Source: a virus
DNA length: 64,000 nt
IMG/VR virus record: IMGVR_UViG_3300042543_000303
Coordinates: 1 to 64,000 of that record
Strand: one strand, 5' to 3'
In this document: positions 41,833-50,727 of the stretch, in pieces
How positions within the stretch are numbered: position 1 is the stretch's first letter
How the letters are laid out: each line of letters opens with the position of its first letter
Notes under the pieces: model-generated
Seen by the model: the letters and a program-made list of their open reading frames with translations, nothing else
What the model was told of the DNA's origin: nothing
Database searches by the model: none
Made by a program: the position numbers and the translations under genes

Positions 41833-44800
41833 TTACGCCACACCCTTTCGCATCTGCTGCGCAATTGCGCGCGACACACGCGACGCAAGCTGCCGCTCAT
41901 CCATCCCGGGCGACGGGTATACCTGAATCTGAATGCTTGTCCCGGCCGCAGCAACTCCGGACTGCATCTGTGTCATGTAGTTAATCATCGCCTTGTCGCG
42001 AGTCGACAGCCCGTTAGGGTCAAGTGGCTCGACGCGCTCGGCGCGGCCAGCCTCTGCAACACGTACCAATGTCCCACCAGCGCGAGGGCGAATGATGCCG
42101 CCGTACGCCAGATTAGGAATCTCTGGAATATCATCGCCAGGGTTAAGTAGGTTTGCTCCGCGAATCGCGATGTTAATTCCATTGATCAGCCCGTTTAACA
42201 ACCCCTTGATGGTGCCAATCACGGTGGACAGTCCGTTCGATAGGCCAGACCAGAGTGACCCGGCCGCGCTTGAAACTTTACCTGCAAGGTCAGACAAGAA
42301 CGGCCAAACCGTGTTGTCCCAGAAGTCTTTTACAACAGTCCAGGCAATTCGGAAAGGCTGCACGATCCACTTATTAAAGAGCCCACCGATGCCAGACATA
42401 ATAGTGGTTATGAAACTCTTCATTGCATTCAAGAACGGAATGACAAAGGTGTTCCAACTGGCCTGCATCCCGCTCCAGATCAGCTTAAACCCAAACAGGA
42501 TGGGTTTAAAGGCAAGCGCAATCAAGGAAACAATTACCTTGATAATGCCGAGACCAACGCGGAACAGTCCTAGGAAAAGATCAAACACTGGGCTAAGCAG
42601 ATCAACAACAGCTTGAAAACCCTTCCAAATAAGCTGAAATGTCGGAACCAAAGTATTGACGATAAAGCCGACAATCAGACTAAAGATCGGGAATAGTGCA
42701 GTCGACCACCACCAGCCGATGACTCCGGCAACAATCTTAATGATACCGATCACTAGCTTGAATGCATTAACAATAATGTTGCCCCAGACAAAGCCAATGT
42801 ACTGTCCGATGGCACTAAAGATCGGTTGAACAAAACTCCAGAAGTTTGTTACCGCGGTCCCGATTTCTTCAAACGCTGCAGAAAAACCGGGCGCAATCTC
42901 GTTTGAGAACCATGACACGACGGTGTCGATAACTGGCTGAACGTTTTCAGTCCATAGCGCGACAAACTCGTCAATGTATGGTTGGATCCCGGAGACGATG
43001 CCTTGAACAAGTGAGACAAGACTTTGAATCACGCCACCGACGACGCGAATAAGGAATCCCCACCACTGAGCCAGGACCTTAATCGCGCCGACGAGAACAA
43101 ACTGAATGACGGGAACGATGAAGGTTCCTATAAAGTCGCCAAGCGCCTTGAGCGCGCCAAGCACTCCGTCAATTACGCTTTGGCCTCCACCCATCCAGGC
43201 AAACGCTTCTTCAAACGCCGTTTTAAGCGTGTCCCACGCCTCAGTAAGAGCCCCACCGATTGCCTCTGCCATATTCGTCAGCGACTCGCGGAACGCTTCA
43301 CTTTGCGTGTAAGCTCCGATAAGAATGCCAATCACGGCCGCGATGGCAGCAATGATTCCCCACAGCGCGGCGGTGCTTACTCCAAGAACAAGCGCTAGTC
43401 CGCCAAACCCACCCTGCGCAAGTGTTCCAGCAAACCCAAGCCCTAAGCCTTTAAACAAACCGATAACCGCGGCGAGCCCACCCGCGAGCCCCTTAAAGGC
43501 GGCGATAGCGCCGAGTACTGCGCCGGCTATGAACATAAATGCTGTTTTACCGATAGAAAATAGAAGTCTAAACGCTCGAGTAGCGGCAAAAATTACAGCA
43601 GCAAACGCTAGAACCTTTGCCACGGTTTCATTCGAGAAAAAGTCGGCTACGATTTTTGCTGCTTGATTCAAGATATCGAAGAAGATCTGAAGCGCGCCAG
43701 CATCTGTCAACGCGTCAAAGACGCGCATAAGATTATTGGCTAGCTCGCCCATCGTAGTGCCGAGGTTCGTGTCAGCCATCTTCTCAAAGGCGGAGAAGAA
43801 GCTGTCGATTGCTCCGCCGTCCTGCGAAATCGTGTTGAAGAAGTTCGCGACGCCTTGATTGTTACCAAGGTCGATAAAACCCTTGACAAACCTAGTTATG
43901 CCTCGGCCGATAGCAATAAAGTTTGTAGCAACGTCTCGAAAGAAATCTTCAAGCTCGCCATTTTCGTTAATGACTCGAGTAAATTCCTCAAACTTTTTTG
44001 TTGCGGCCTCGAATGCGTCAAGAATCATCTCGCCGCCGCTGCCTGGGCCGGACGCGGCCTTTCCGATGTTCATGAACGCGTCAAACAAATTACCAAAGAT
44101 TCGCCCGAGTTGCCTAGCAATTTCTCCGGCGTACGACATGGTGTCGGCTAGAGCGCCAGTTTCTTTGTTGGCTTGAAGCGACGTCTTCCATCCACCGGTT
44201 AGCGTCTTTGTCCACTCGGCAAATTCTTCAGTCAGCGGGCGCGCCGCATCGAGCAAATCCAATAGAATGCTGAGAAGGTTACTAATCGTCCCGCCAAGGC
44301 TGCCAATAACCTTGTCATTGGTCTTCCAGATGCGCTCAAGATTGCCAAGATTGTCTGCGGCCGTGACAGTTTTTGAAATCTGAATCGCGACCTTGCCGAT
44401 TGCGTCGCCGGTGCCTTCTAGCAGCGGAATCAGTCTCGGGAAAAGATTCTTGACAAGATTGTCGATCGCGATGATTAGCTGAGGAAACAGCTTTCTACCC
44501 GCGGCAAACTGAAGTTTCTTCAGCTCATCTTGAATACTAATGATGTAACGAACAAACGCCTGAGCTTCCGGCGACAACTTAGCCATCGCTTCAGCAAACG
44601 CATCAGCACCACCGCCCGCTCCGCCAAAGCCTTTCTTGAGATCCTCAAGAGCGTCGGCAAGCTCTTCCTCTGCTTCAATGATCGCGCGCTGCGCGTCACG
44701 CCGCGCACGCTCCGCGTCGACAACAGCGTCCTGGTAATCACGGAATGCGTCAGCCTCGCGCTGCTTAGCGTCTGCCACGTCCTTGCTCGCGTCGGCGAGA

Positions 44801-45726
44801 AGATCGGCGCCGGCGGACCCAGCCTGCGCAGCCTCCTCTTGTTCTTGACGCAGATCATTATTTCGGTCGATCGAGCGACGGTACTCGAGCTCAGCCTCGC
44901 GAAACGCGAGCTCGGCTTCGCGCCGGGCAGCGCTGTCGACCGGGAGATCAGAAGCCGCTGCCAACTGTGTGCGCGCCTGCTCGAGCCGCATCCCTGCGCG
45001 TTCTTGCGCGAGCGCGGCTTCCTCGACATCAAAGCCGAGCTGCTGCGTCATCTCAGCAGCTTCGCGTTGCGCGTCCTTTAGACGATCAACAGCGTCGGTA
45101 GTTTCTTCAATCGACTCCTGGTAGTCGCTCCAGGCGTCTTCAACCATTCGCGCCGCGCGCTCTTCGACCTCGGCCGCGTTTTCAATCGCGTCCGCGAGAC
45201 GGCGGCGTGCATCCTCTACGCGCTTCGCTGCAGCCTCAGCGGCCTCAGCGCTACCGCCACCGCCGCCACCTCCACCGCCGGCGTTCAATCCAGCAGAAAT
45301 AGCAGCGCCTACGCCAATGAACGCTACCTTGAGAGCTATTGCGCCTTGGATAAGTGCAGAAAACACTCCAAGAAGGCTGAGTAGAGCTGGCCCTGCCGCT
45401 GCTGCCTGAGCGCCAAGCGCAACAAGCCCACTGCCCAGCGCCGATATCGCGGCACCTGCACCGGCGAATGCCGGGCCAAGAACGTAGCCCAGCGTGATGA
45501 GGCGACTTAGCGAGCGAAATGTGTTTCGCGCGTCGTTCTGGAATTGCCGGCCAAAAAGCCCGCCACCGCCGCCTCCACGCCGGAATCCTTGCTGAAAACT
45601 GCGCCCTACACGGTTGCCCGCGTCGTTTCCAATTCGATCCGCGTCACGAAAGCCCTGCCGAATATCGTTCGGGACGCCGCGAGTAATCGCGTGGACAATT
45701 ACATAAGCGTCACCCACGACTGCCAT
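41833..45726 (-). CDS. Tail tape measure protein
   Basis: 1297 aa, the longest single-frame gene among the classical tail genes, located after the chaperone pair. An early hydrophobic block (residues 60-140) with poly-Gly (nine Gly near residue 145) is followed by a long Ala/Glu/Arg coiled-coil (about 155-350). Hydrophobic Gly/Ala/Ile/Phe-rich segments lie near residues 690-800 and 880-1130. At about 1.5 angstrom per residue the tail would be close to 190 nm. The ribosome binding site is nearly perfect. It ends with a Pro/Arg stretch (IIRPRAGGTLVRVAEAG). Confidence 0.9.
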   Translation of the reverse strand: MAVVGDAYVIVHAITRGVPNDIRQGFRDADRIGNDAGNRVGRSFQQGFRRGGGGGGLFGRQFQNDARNTFRSLSRLITLGYVLGPAFAGAGAAISALGSGLVALGAQAAAAGPALLSLLGVFSALIQGAIALKVAFIGVGAAISAGLNAGGGGGGGGGSAEAAEAAAKRVEDARRRLADAIENAAEVEERAARMVEDAWSDYQESIEETTDAVDRLKDAQREAAEMTQQLGFDVEEAALAQERAGMRLEQARTQLAAASDLPVDSAARREAELAFREAELEYRRSIDRNNDLRQEQEEAAQAGSAGADLLADASKDVADAKQREADAFRDYQDAVVDAERARRDAQRAIIEAEEELADALEDLKKGFGGAGGGADAFAEAMAKLSPEAQAFVRYIISIQDELKKLQFAAGRKLFPQLIIAIDNLVKNLFPRLIPLLEGTGDAIGKVAIQISKTVTAADNLGNLERIWKTNDKVIGSLGGTISNLLSILLDLLDAARPLTEEFAEWTKTLTGGWKTSLQANKETGALADTMSYAGEIARQLGRIFGNLFDAFMNIGKAASGPGSGGEMILDAFEAATKKFEEFTRVINENGELEDFFRDVATNFIAIGRGITRFVKGFIDLGNNQGVANFFNTISQDGGAIDSFFSAFEKMADTNLGTTMGELANNLMRVFDALTDAGALQIFFDILNQAAKIVADFFSNETVAKVLAFAAVIFAATRAFRLLFSIGKTAFMFIAGAVLGAIAAFKGLAGGLAAVIGLFKGLGLGFAGTLAQGGFGGLALVLGVSTAALWGIIAAIAAVIGILIGAYTQSEAFRESLTNMAEAIGGALTEAWDTLKTAFEEAFAWMGGGQSVIDGVLGALKALGDFIGTFIVPVIQFVLVGAIKVLAQWWGFLIRVVGGVIQSLVSLVQGIVSGIQPYIDEFVALWTENVQPVIDTVVSWFSNEIAPGFSAAFEEIGTAVTNFWSFVQPIFSAIGQYIGFVWGNIIVNAFKLVIGIIKIVAGVIGWWWSTALFPIFSLIVGFIVNTLVPTFQLIWKGFQAVVDLLSPVFDLFLGLFRVGLGIIKVIVSLIALAFKPILFGFKLIWSGMQASWNTFVIPFLNAMKSFITTIMSGIGGLFNKWIVQPFRIAWTVVKDFWDNTVWPFLSDLAGKVSSAAGSLWSGLSNGLSTVIGTIKGLLNGLINGINIAIRGANLLNPGDDIPEIPNLAYGGIIRPRAGGTLVRVAEAGRAERVEPLDPNGLSTRDKAMINYMTQMQSGVAAAGTSIQIQVYPSPGMDERQLASRVSRAIAQQMRKGVA

Positions 45727-45735
45727 AGACTCTAC

Positions 45736-45746
45736 TCACCTCCTTT
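45736..45746 (-). promoter_or_regulatory. Near-perfect Shine-Dalgarno of the tape measure gene
   Basis: AAAGGAGGTGA on the minus strand, nine bases before the ATG at 45726, complements the anti-Shine-Dalgarno end of 16S rRNA without a mismatch. It is the best ribosome binding site in the window. A TTCTTA/TAAGAA hairpin lies upstream of it in the 60-base gap. Confidence 0.8.
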
Positions 45747-45786
45747 CCCGCTAGATCTATTCTTACCTGTTTTTAAGAACTGACTC

Positions 45787-46248
45787 CTACTTTAGAGGCG
45801 CGTCCAAGGCGCTTCCGAACGGCAACTTCGCGTCTGAGTCAAACGTTGACGCCGGAGTGAACGGCTTAACCGTCTTTGGCTTCGGGCTGAACGGGTCCGG
45901 AAGTGGCTCGATCTCAGTGTCTAGGTCGATGTCGTCCGGTACGCCGAAACGCCCGTCTGAGGGGTTCTTGTCCTTAGGCAGGGCATAGCGGTAGGGGGTG
46001 TTATACAGCGCCGGATAGATACTTTCCCGGATAGCTGACTTTGAGCGCGCCGACTCTTCGCTGGGAGGAGTGTGGTCGGTCTCAAACATGTAGTGGAGTA
46101 CGTCCAGCATGTCAGATGCATCCATTTCTGCCAAGTTGAGACCGTTCATTTGCGCCCAACCATTCACGTAAGGCCAGAGATCTAATCCCCAGGTGGCGAA
46201 GGATCGGGCTGCGTCGTAGGGCGCGTCGCGTACTGCTCCACCAACCAA
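45787..46248 (-). CDS. Tail assembly chaperone, downstream (frameshift) part
   Basis: The frame is open from about 46248 to 45787 and lies at -1 relative to the 116-aa gene upstream, with 67 bases of overlap. Possible own start is TTG at 46248, but a -1 frameshift fusion (like lambda gpG-gpGT) is the usual solution at this place. The 153 aa carry LDLWPYVNGWAQMNGLNLAEM, typical of the GT-type extension, and Pro/Asp-rich middle and tail. It sits directly before the tape measure gene, as expected. No canonical slippery heptamer is seen. Confidence 0.75.
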   Translation of the reverse strand: MVGGAVRDAPYDAARSFATWGLDLWPYVNGWAQMNGLNLAEMDASDMLDVLHYMFETDHTPPSEESARSKSAIRESIYPALYNTPYRYALPKDKNPSDGRFGVPDDIDLDTEIEPLPDPFSPKPKTVKPFTPASTFDSDAKLPFGSALDAPLK

Positions 46249-46532
46249 CCCGTGATCTCGCCAAGCGTCTCGACCGAGACGATGCGATCTGGGTCATCAA
46301 GAAGAGCTTCAAAGCGCGCGTAGTCTTCAGAAACGATCACGTAGTTGAAGAACTTAGTGACAGTTTCAGCAGCAGCACTTGGGTCATCGTCGTCTGTGCC
46401 GGCCACTAGACTAAGCAGGAACTTACCCTGAATGGCCGGACGGCAGGAGAAAGTCTCGCCGTGAAGAGCGAACTGCAAAGGCTCGGCGCTTGCCTCGCCG
46501 CCGCTGCCAAAATCCTTGAATCGAGTAGTCAT
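46182..46532 (-). CDS. Tail assembly chaperone, upstream part
   Basis: 116 aa. The sequence (PLQFALHGETFSCRPAIQGK, then a DDPSAAAETVTKFFNYVI stretch and FEALLDDPDRIVSVETLGEI) matches the usual small chaperones of actinophage tails. It ends in PDPSPPGD just before the tail of its overlap with the next frame. It and its fusion product would hold the tape measure protein during tail assembly. Confidence 0.8.
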   Translation of the reverse strand: MTTRFKDFGSGGEASAEPLQFALHGETFSCRPAIQGKFLLSLVAGTDDDDPSAAAETVTKFFNYVIVSEDYARFEALLDDPDRIVSVETLGEITGWLVEQYATRPTTQPDPSPPGD

Positions 46533-46594
46533 GCGGTAAATTCCTCCGTCTTTATCGTGGTGTCTTAGCTACTGAGCTATTCAGCAACATGGGT

Positions 46595-46975
46595 CTACAG
46601 TATCAAACGAAGAGCGTCCGTGAGGTAGTGATTGGCGCGTGTCCCCGGGTGAGACACTGACCTGGTGTAAACGATTCGCCCTCCGGCGGCGAACCGTAGG
46701 TGTTGGCCTTTGCCGACGATCTGATGCGGACGAGTGCCTTCGTGGTGAAGCAGAGCGTAGCCTAGCGGCGAGCCGATCTTGAGCTCTTGCCCTGGGCCAC
46801 GGCGATAGTGCCGCATATGTATCGAGTTCATCAATCTGCCAGAGCGCCTACCTACGCGCGCCTTTGCAGCCATGACAATTAACTGACCGCGACGGCGAAG
46901 CCAGCGGCCGACCGCTCCAGGGGGCTCGTTCAAGAAAAAATCGAGCTCCGCGGCGCGCAAGCGGACAATTGCCAT
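46595..46975 (-). CDS. HK97 gp10-like tail component
   Basis: 126 aa from ATG 46975, which overlaps the upstream TAA (TAATG); the longer frame is unlikely. Helix LRRRGQLIVMAAKARVGRRSGRL, then HMRHYRR and GSPLGYALLHHEGTRPHQI-like order, and a final HPGTRANHYLTDALR match the family pattern (GSPVxYAxxxExGTxPHxI) of HK97 gp10-like proteins. It would act in head-tail joining or tail termination. Confidence 0.8.
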   Translation of the reverse strand: MAIVRLRAAELDFFLNEPPGAVGRWLRRRGQLIVMAAKARVGRRSGRLMNSIHMRHYRRGPGQELKIGSPLGYALLHHEGTRPHQIVGKGQHLRFAAGGRIVYTRSVSHPGTRANHYLTDALRLIL

Positions 46976-47478
46976 TACGGGACGCCGAGCGTGAGCTGCA
47001 TGTTGACTACCTGAAAACCGCCCTCGGGCACGGGAGCCTCGACCGTCGAGATCACTCCCAGGCCGAACCCTGTGTCGTCCCAGCCGTCCAGGTCGGCCGC
47101 GATCTGCATAAGTGTCCACGCGTCAACCGCGCTGATCTGCGCGCCTTCTTGGATCTTTTCTGCCGCAGGCGCTTTGCCGTTGTTGCCAACTACGGGAATG
47201 CTCCGTGCGATGGACACCTGTAGTACCGCACTGCGTGGAGAATTGCACCGCTGAGGGCGCGAGGCTTCGTCTCCGGGCGGTCCGAGGTACATCTGAATGA
47301 AGGCGACCACTAGCTGTTCACAGTCAATCGACGGCGTCCCCATGGCCCAATAGCGCCGAGAAGGCAAAGGCACGTTGTAAGACTCAAAACCTGCCACAGC
47401 GCGCTCGAGCACCCCGTCCATAAGCTGAGCGAGGTTGATTGCGTCTGGGTGAACGTCGGCGATAGGAGTAATAGGCAT
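46975..47478 (-). CDS. Tail terminator/completion-like protein
   Basis: 167 aa, located between the gp10-like gene and the connector region, where a tail completion protein is expected. It has a long mid segment with paired cysteines (RPQRCNSPRSAVLQVSIARSI) and a final beta-strand set (GFGLGVISTVEAPVPEGGFQ). Similar proteins in actinophages are labelled tail terminator; the assignment here is from context and beta pattern. Confidence 0.6.
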   Translation of the reverse strand: MPITPIADVHPDAINLAQLMDGVLERAVAGFESYNVPLPSRRYWAMGTPSIDCEQLVVAFIQMYLGPPGDEASRPQRCNSPRSAVLQVSIARSIPVVGNNGKAPAAEKIQEGAQISAVDAWTLMQIAADLDGWDDTGFGLGVISTVEAPVPEGGFQVVNMQLTLGVP

Positions 47479-47483
47479 GTGGG

Positions 47484-47675
47484 CTACGCTTCGGTATTAG
47501 AGGGCTTCTGAGCGCTTTTAGCCGTCTTGCGGCTAGTACGGCTGGCAGCAGGCTTTGAGTCCGTCTCGACGGTCTGAGCGGCCTCAGTTTCAGCGGTAGA
47601 AGGCTTTGGAGCAGCCTTTTTGGCCTTCTTTTGATAGCCAGGCATGTCTTCGGGCCTAAAGTTCGTGATAATCAT
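47484..47675 (-). CDS. Small Lys/Ala/Thr-rich protein, 63 aa
   Basis: MIITNFRPEDMPGYQKKAKKAAP followed by a low-complexity Thr/Glu/Ala/Lys tail. It sits in the head-tail connector cluster. Low complexity and charge suggest a DNA-contacting or disordered virion element; no family. Confidence 0.55.
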   Translation of the reverse strand: MIITNFRPEDMPGYQKKAKKAAPKPSTAETEAAQTVETDSKPAASRTSRKTAKSAQKPSNTEA

Positions 47676-47705
47676 CTTGTCACTCCTTCTTCCGACGGTC
47701 GCACG

Positions 47706-48848
47706 CTACTGAAGCGTGTTTCCAATCGTATACGCGTTGATGACGCTAGAAGCAAGACTGATGCGAACATTTCCAGACGTTACGCGAACGGTCTCGGGTA
47801 CTTCAGGATCTTCAACAGAAGGCCGCGTGGCGTACAAATCATACTGACCAATGTCGACCATTCCAAGAATACGAAGAGCATCGGCGTAGCCTGCCGACAA
47901 CTTGACAAGAGCCTCAGCCTCATCAAAAACCGCTCCGCCAGGAACAGTAAAGCTCTTGCTTCCCGAGTAGTTCATGATGTCAAGCGAAAGCTCCCAGCCG
48001 ATCTCTTCGTCAAGCCACTCTGCATTGAGATAGTCTAGAGTCAAGTCAACTGATCCGCCGTCCGGTGTCACTACTAGATCGCCAGGCCCTTCGCCATACA
48101 GAGCCGGCTTAGACACAGAGCGCCTGGCGCGAGGCATGTCAGGAGAAAAGACTCGCGACTTAGCACGGGCACGGTCCGGGTTCACAGACTTAAGAAAAAG
48201 GTCGACCGCGTACAGGCCGGTACGCATATCATCAACAAAGTCTTGATTGTCAAGCAGAGTAAACGACACGCCCTGGCGCGAGATTGTCGTAACGCGCTCT
48301 GGAAGAGCGCAGTCGTCGCCAGCCCAGAGCTTGGCAAACTCGAGGGCCAGAATACGCGCGGCAGCTCGCCCCGCGGCAGGCGGGTAGGCTCCGTACGTGT
48401 ATGTGACCTCAACGTTACACGGAGTCCAGGGGATGCCGGCCGCGGCTTGAATTGTTGAATGATCTACGAGGTAGTATTTGCTGGGGTCGATAACCCCGCC
48501 AGACCGGTTACGCACCGTGTGAATCTTGACGACGGGGCGGCCGCGTAGGCGAATACGGGACATCGGTGACAATCCGTCAGAAGTGATTTCGGCATAGTTG
48601 TCGAACTCCTCCGAAGGAATATTGTAGATATCTCGATCAAGCAAGACAGGGTTATATGTCTTGGACGAGGCGCCTAGGCGATAAGACTTCGCAGCGCATA
48701 CGTAGCGCTCAGTCACCGTCGCGATTCCCCCAAACTTGCGCCCCGACAGAGACCACAGAATCTGCGAAGCTGCCTTGCACGCGTCATAGGAGTAATCCGA
48801 CTCGGCATAGTCGCCGAGCTCGTCTGACGTCACCCAGAGATTTGTCAT
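47706..48848 (-). CDS. Head-to-tail connector/adaptor protein
   Basis: 380 aa. Early WVTSDELGDYAESDYSYDACKAASQILWSLSGRKF is typical of the phage adaptor (gp6/gp15-like), and the later YGAYPPAAGRAAARILALEF with RVTTISRQGVSFTLLD matches connector proteins of actinophages. The last 140 residues are an extra beta-rich domain. It is transcribed after a strong hairpin that separates it from the major tail protein gene. Confidence 0.75.
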   Translation of the reverse strand: MTNLWVTSDELGDYAESDYSYDACKAASQILWSLSGRKFGGIATVTERYVCAAKSYRLGASSKTYNPVLLDRDIYNIPSEEFDNYAEITSDGLSPMSRIRLRGRPVVKIHTVRNRSGGVIDPSKYYLVDHSTIQAAAGIPWTPCNVEVTYTYGAYPPAAGRAAARILALEFAKLWAGDDCALPERVTTISRQGVSFTLLDNQDFVDDMRTGLYAVDLFLKSVNPDRARAKSRVFSPDMPRARRSVSKPALYGEGPGDLVVTPDGGSVDLTLDYLNAEWLDEEIGWELSLDIMNYSGSKSFTVPGGAVFDEAEALVKLSAGYADALRILGMVDIGQYDLYATRPSVEDPEVPETVRVTSGNVRISLASSVINAYTIGNTLQ

Positions 48849-48885
48849 CGAAGACCTCGCTGCTAAAGGCGGCTAATACGCGAAA

Positions 48886-48930
48886 CGGGCGACGCGCTTG
48901 TGTTGTAGTAACACGTCAGCGCGCCGCCCG
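48886..48930 (-). terminator. Strong bipartite hairpin after the major tail protein gene
   Basis: On the minus strand CGGGCGGCGCGCT and AGCGCGTCGCCCG pair over 13 positions with one G-U pair, and GTGTT/AACAC extends it inside a small bulge; the loop is 5 bases. TTT follows. It lies 10 bases after the major tail protein stop and before the connector gene, a place where phages lower expression after abundant structural proteins. Confidence 0.75.
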
Positions 48931-48939
48931 TCAAGCGCA

Positions 48940-49758
48940 CTAGGCTGTCGGGTCCTCCGTCGACGCGATGATGAAGTCGATCGCGTTGTCGGGGTTGTAC
49001 TCCTCGCTGCCAGGGACGTTGTAAGCCGTGGTCGAACCCTGCGATGAGAAGTCGGTAACTGCGGTGTAATCGCCGTCCTCGTCGTCCCAGGTGTAGAAGC
49101 CCTTCAAGCCGCTGCCGGGGGCCCACTGAGAGCGAGCGTATGAGTACGGACGCTCTGCCGCTACTGGGAACTCCCAGCGCCCGTCGGGTCCAGCGCCGAA
49201 CGTCGCATTACCAAGGCCGTAGCCCTCGAACGTGTTGGCGAGCAGGCCGTTCTCGATCACGCGATCGCCAGACTGGCGAAGCTTCGCGAACGGGAACACC
49301 CAGTGGAAGAACGGGAGGGTAGCAGCACGGCGGCCCTCCTTGATCGCGTACGACCAAACCTCGAGCGCCACACCATTGCCGGCGGGATCGTCACCGACCG
49401 CAGGGGCGGCCCAGCCGATGCTGCTGCGGCTCGGCGCGCCAAACGTGCCGAGATTCTTGCGAAGCAGCAGACCGCCTGAGATCAGAGCGGTGAGCTCGGG
49501 ATCGGGCTCGCAGATTGCGAGCTCCATGGTGATACGCTTTAGAGTATCGGGGGACTTGTAGGTGACGCACACTGTTCCGTCCGCAGACTTCTCAGTGATC
49601 TCGTCGCCTTCCTCGTACTCGGGCGTGAACGACACGCGCATAAACGCAGAGGTCGTGTAGCTGTCACCAGCATTGTTAAGCAAGTTTCCATCGGCGTCCA
49701 GTCGAGTTACTCGAATCGACACGCCCTGGATACTCGCGGCGTAATCTTGAGTAGCCAT
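48940..49758 (-). CDS. Major tail protein
   Basis: 272 aa. MATQDYAASIQGVSIRVTRL with an internal TSAFMRVSFTPEYEEGDEI and RITMELAICEPDPELTALIS resembles tail tube proteins, which begin with these strands and then have the ITMELxI-PDxE block. The final segment carries GFYTWDDEDGDY. It is the main tube subunit, followed by a terminator-like hairpin and preceded by the capsid genes. Confidence 0.75.
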   Translation of the reverse strand: MATQDYAASIQGVSIRVTRLDADGNLLNNAGDSYTTSAFMRVSFTPEYEEGDEITEKSADGTVCVTYKSPDTLKRITMELAICEPDPELTALISGGLLLRKNLGTFGAPSRSSIGWAAPAVGDDPAGNGVALEVWSYAIKEGRRAATLPFFHWVFPFAKLRQSGDRVIENGLLANTFEGYGLGNATFGAGPDGRWEFPVAAERPYSYARSQWAPGSGLKGFYTWDDEDGDYTAVTDFSSQGSTTAYNVPGSEEYNPDNAIDFIIASTEDPTA

Positions 49759-49799
49759 ACCAGCTTTCTCCTAATTTAGTTACTCGTGGCTGCCGTGGA

Positions 49800-50663
49800 T
49801 TAAGCCGTCAGATCAACTCTGACAGCGAAGTGGCATGATGGGTCAAAGTACGCCGCAGCCGGGCGAACCGCCTTGATGCGCATGTCGTTGATTGCCACGT
49901 CGGCACCCTGAGCAAGATTCTCATTCATAAGCTCAGGCTTACCAAGGTGGACGTCTACAGGTCCTGTGCCGTACATCCACTTGTTAGTCAGGGTCGCTGC
50001 GGTGTGCTGTACGTCGATCGGGCCGTCTCCGGAGTATCCGGATCCAACCACGACTGGGGTACCAAGCATTGTGGTCAGCTTATCGTCTGATCGGTACAAG
50101 TGCTCAGACCCAAGCGCCGAAGCAACGTCCCTGGTTACGTGGATAACGCCACCGGCTCCAGATGGAGAATCAGCGAGCGCGCCTTCAAGATACGCAAGAG
50201 CCCGTGCTGCTGATGCTGCCGAAGTGCCGTTGACTAGCGACGCGGCGTCCTCCTTGCGGAGATACGCGTTGCTGTTTGTGGCTTCTTGGGCGGCAACGCC
50301 AGACCAAAGCTCGAACTCAACTGCCTTCTGCGTCGCCGCTTCAAGCTGCGTGAGAACCCGCCTTAACCGGTCCTCGCCCGTGATACTGAAGATCGAGCGA
50401 AAATCCTCGACCTCGATGCCGAACGGAACATACTCGCGAAAGCGAACATCTCCATCGGCGTCATAGATTTCTCCGTTAGTAGCCTCGACGTCTTCGAGGG
50501 TGAGCAGGGAGAGGGTCATCTGCGAGTCGAACTCGTATGAAAACCCTCGCACCCAGCGCTCGTCATACTCGCGTGCCGTGTGCTTCATCACACGCGCGAC
50601 GCTCAGAAGCCCAAAGGGGGCGGGTTCCAATTCAGGAGCAGGGTACACTCCACGAAACACCAT
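49800..50663 (-). CDS. Capsid-associated protein, possibly a second capsid-fold protein
   Basis: 287 aa, ATG with GGAGGAG seven bases before. It lies between the major capsid and major tail genes. It has an E-loop-like segment and helix (RLRRVLTQLEAATQKAVEFELWSG) as in encapsulin/HK97 folds, and terminal VTRDVASALGSEHLYRSDD with GTPVVVGSGYSG as in capsid P-domain/A-domain strands. I read it as a minor or second HK97-fold capsid subunit; a decoration protein is the alternative. Confidence 0.6.
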   Translation of the reverse strand: MVFRGVYPAPELEPAPFGLLSVARVMKHTAREYDERWVRGFSYEFDSQMTLSLLTLEDVEATNGEIYDADGDVRFREYVPFGIEVEDFRSIFSITGEDRLRRVLTQLEAATQKAVEFELWSGVAAQEATNSNAYLRKEDAASLVNGTSAASAARALAYLEGALADSPSGAGGVIHVTRDVASALGSEHLYRSDDKLTTMLGTPVVVGSGYSGDGPIDVQHTAATLTNKWMYGTGPVDVHLGKPELMNENLAQGADVAINDMRIKAVRPAAAYFDPSCHFAVRVDLTA

Positions 50664-50727
50664 TTGATTCTCCTCCAGGTCCTGAGCGTCGCGCCGTGTG
50701 ACTATGGCTTGCTATTCGCGATTCGGC

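Noticed and set aside
46533-46594. tRNA-like stretch (TAGCTCAGT on the minus strand)
   Set aside because: Only a D-arm-like piece is present; there is no acceptor pairing, anticodon stem or TΨC arm.
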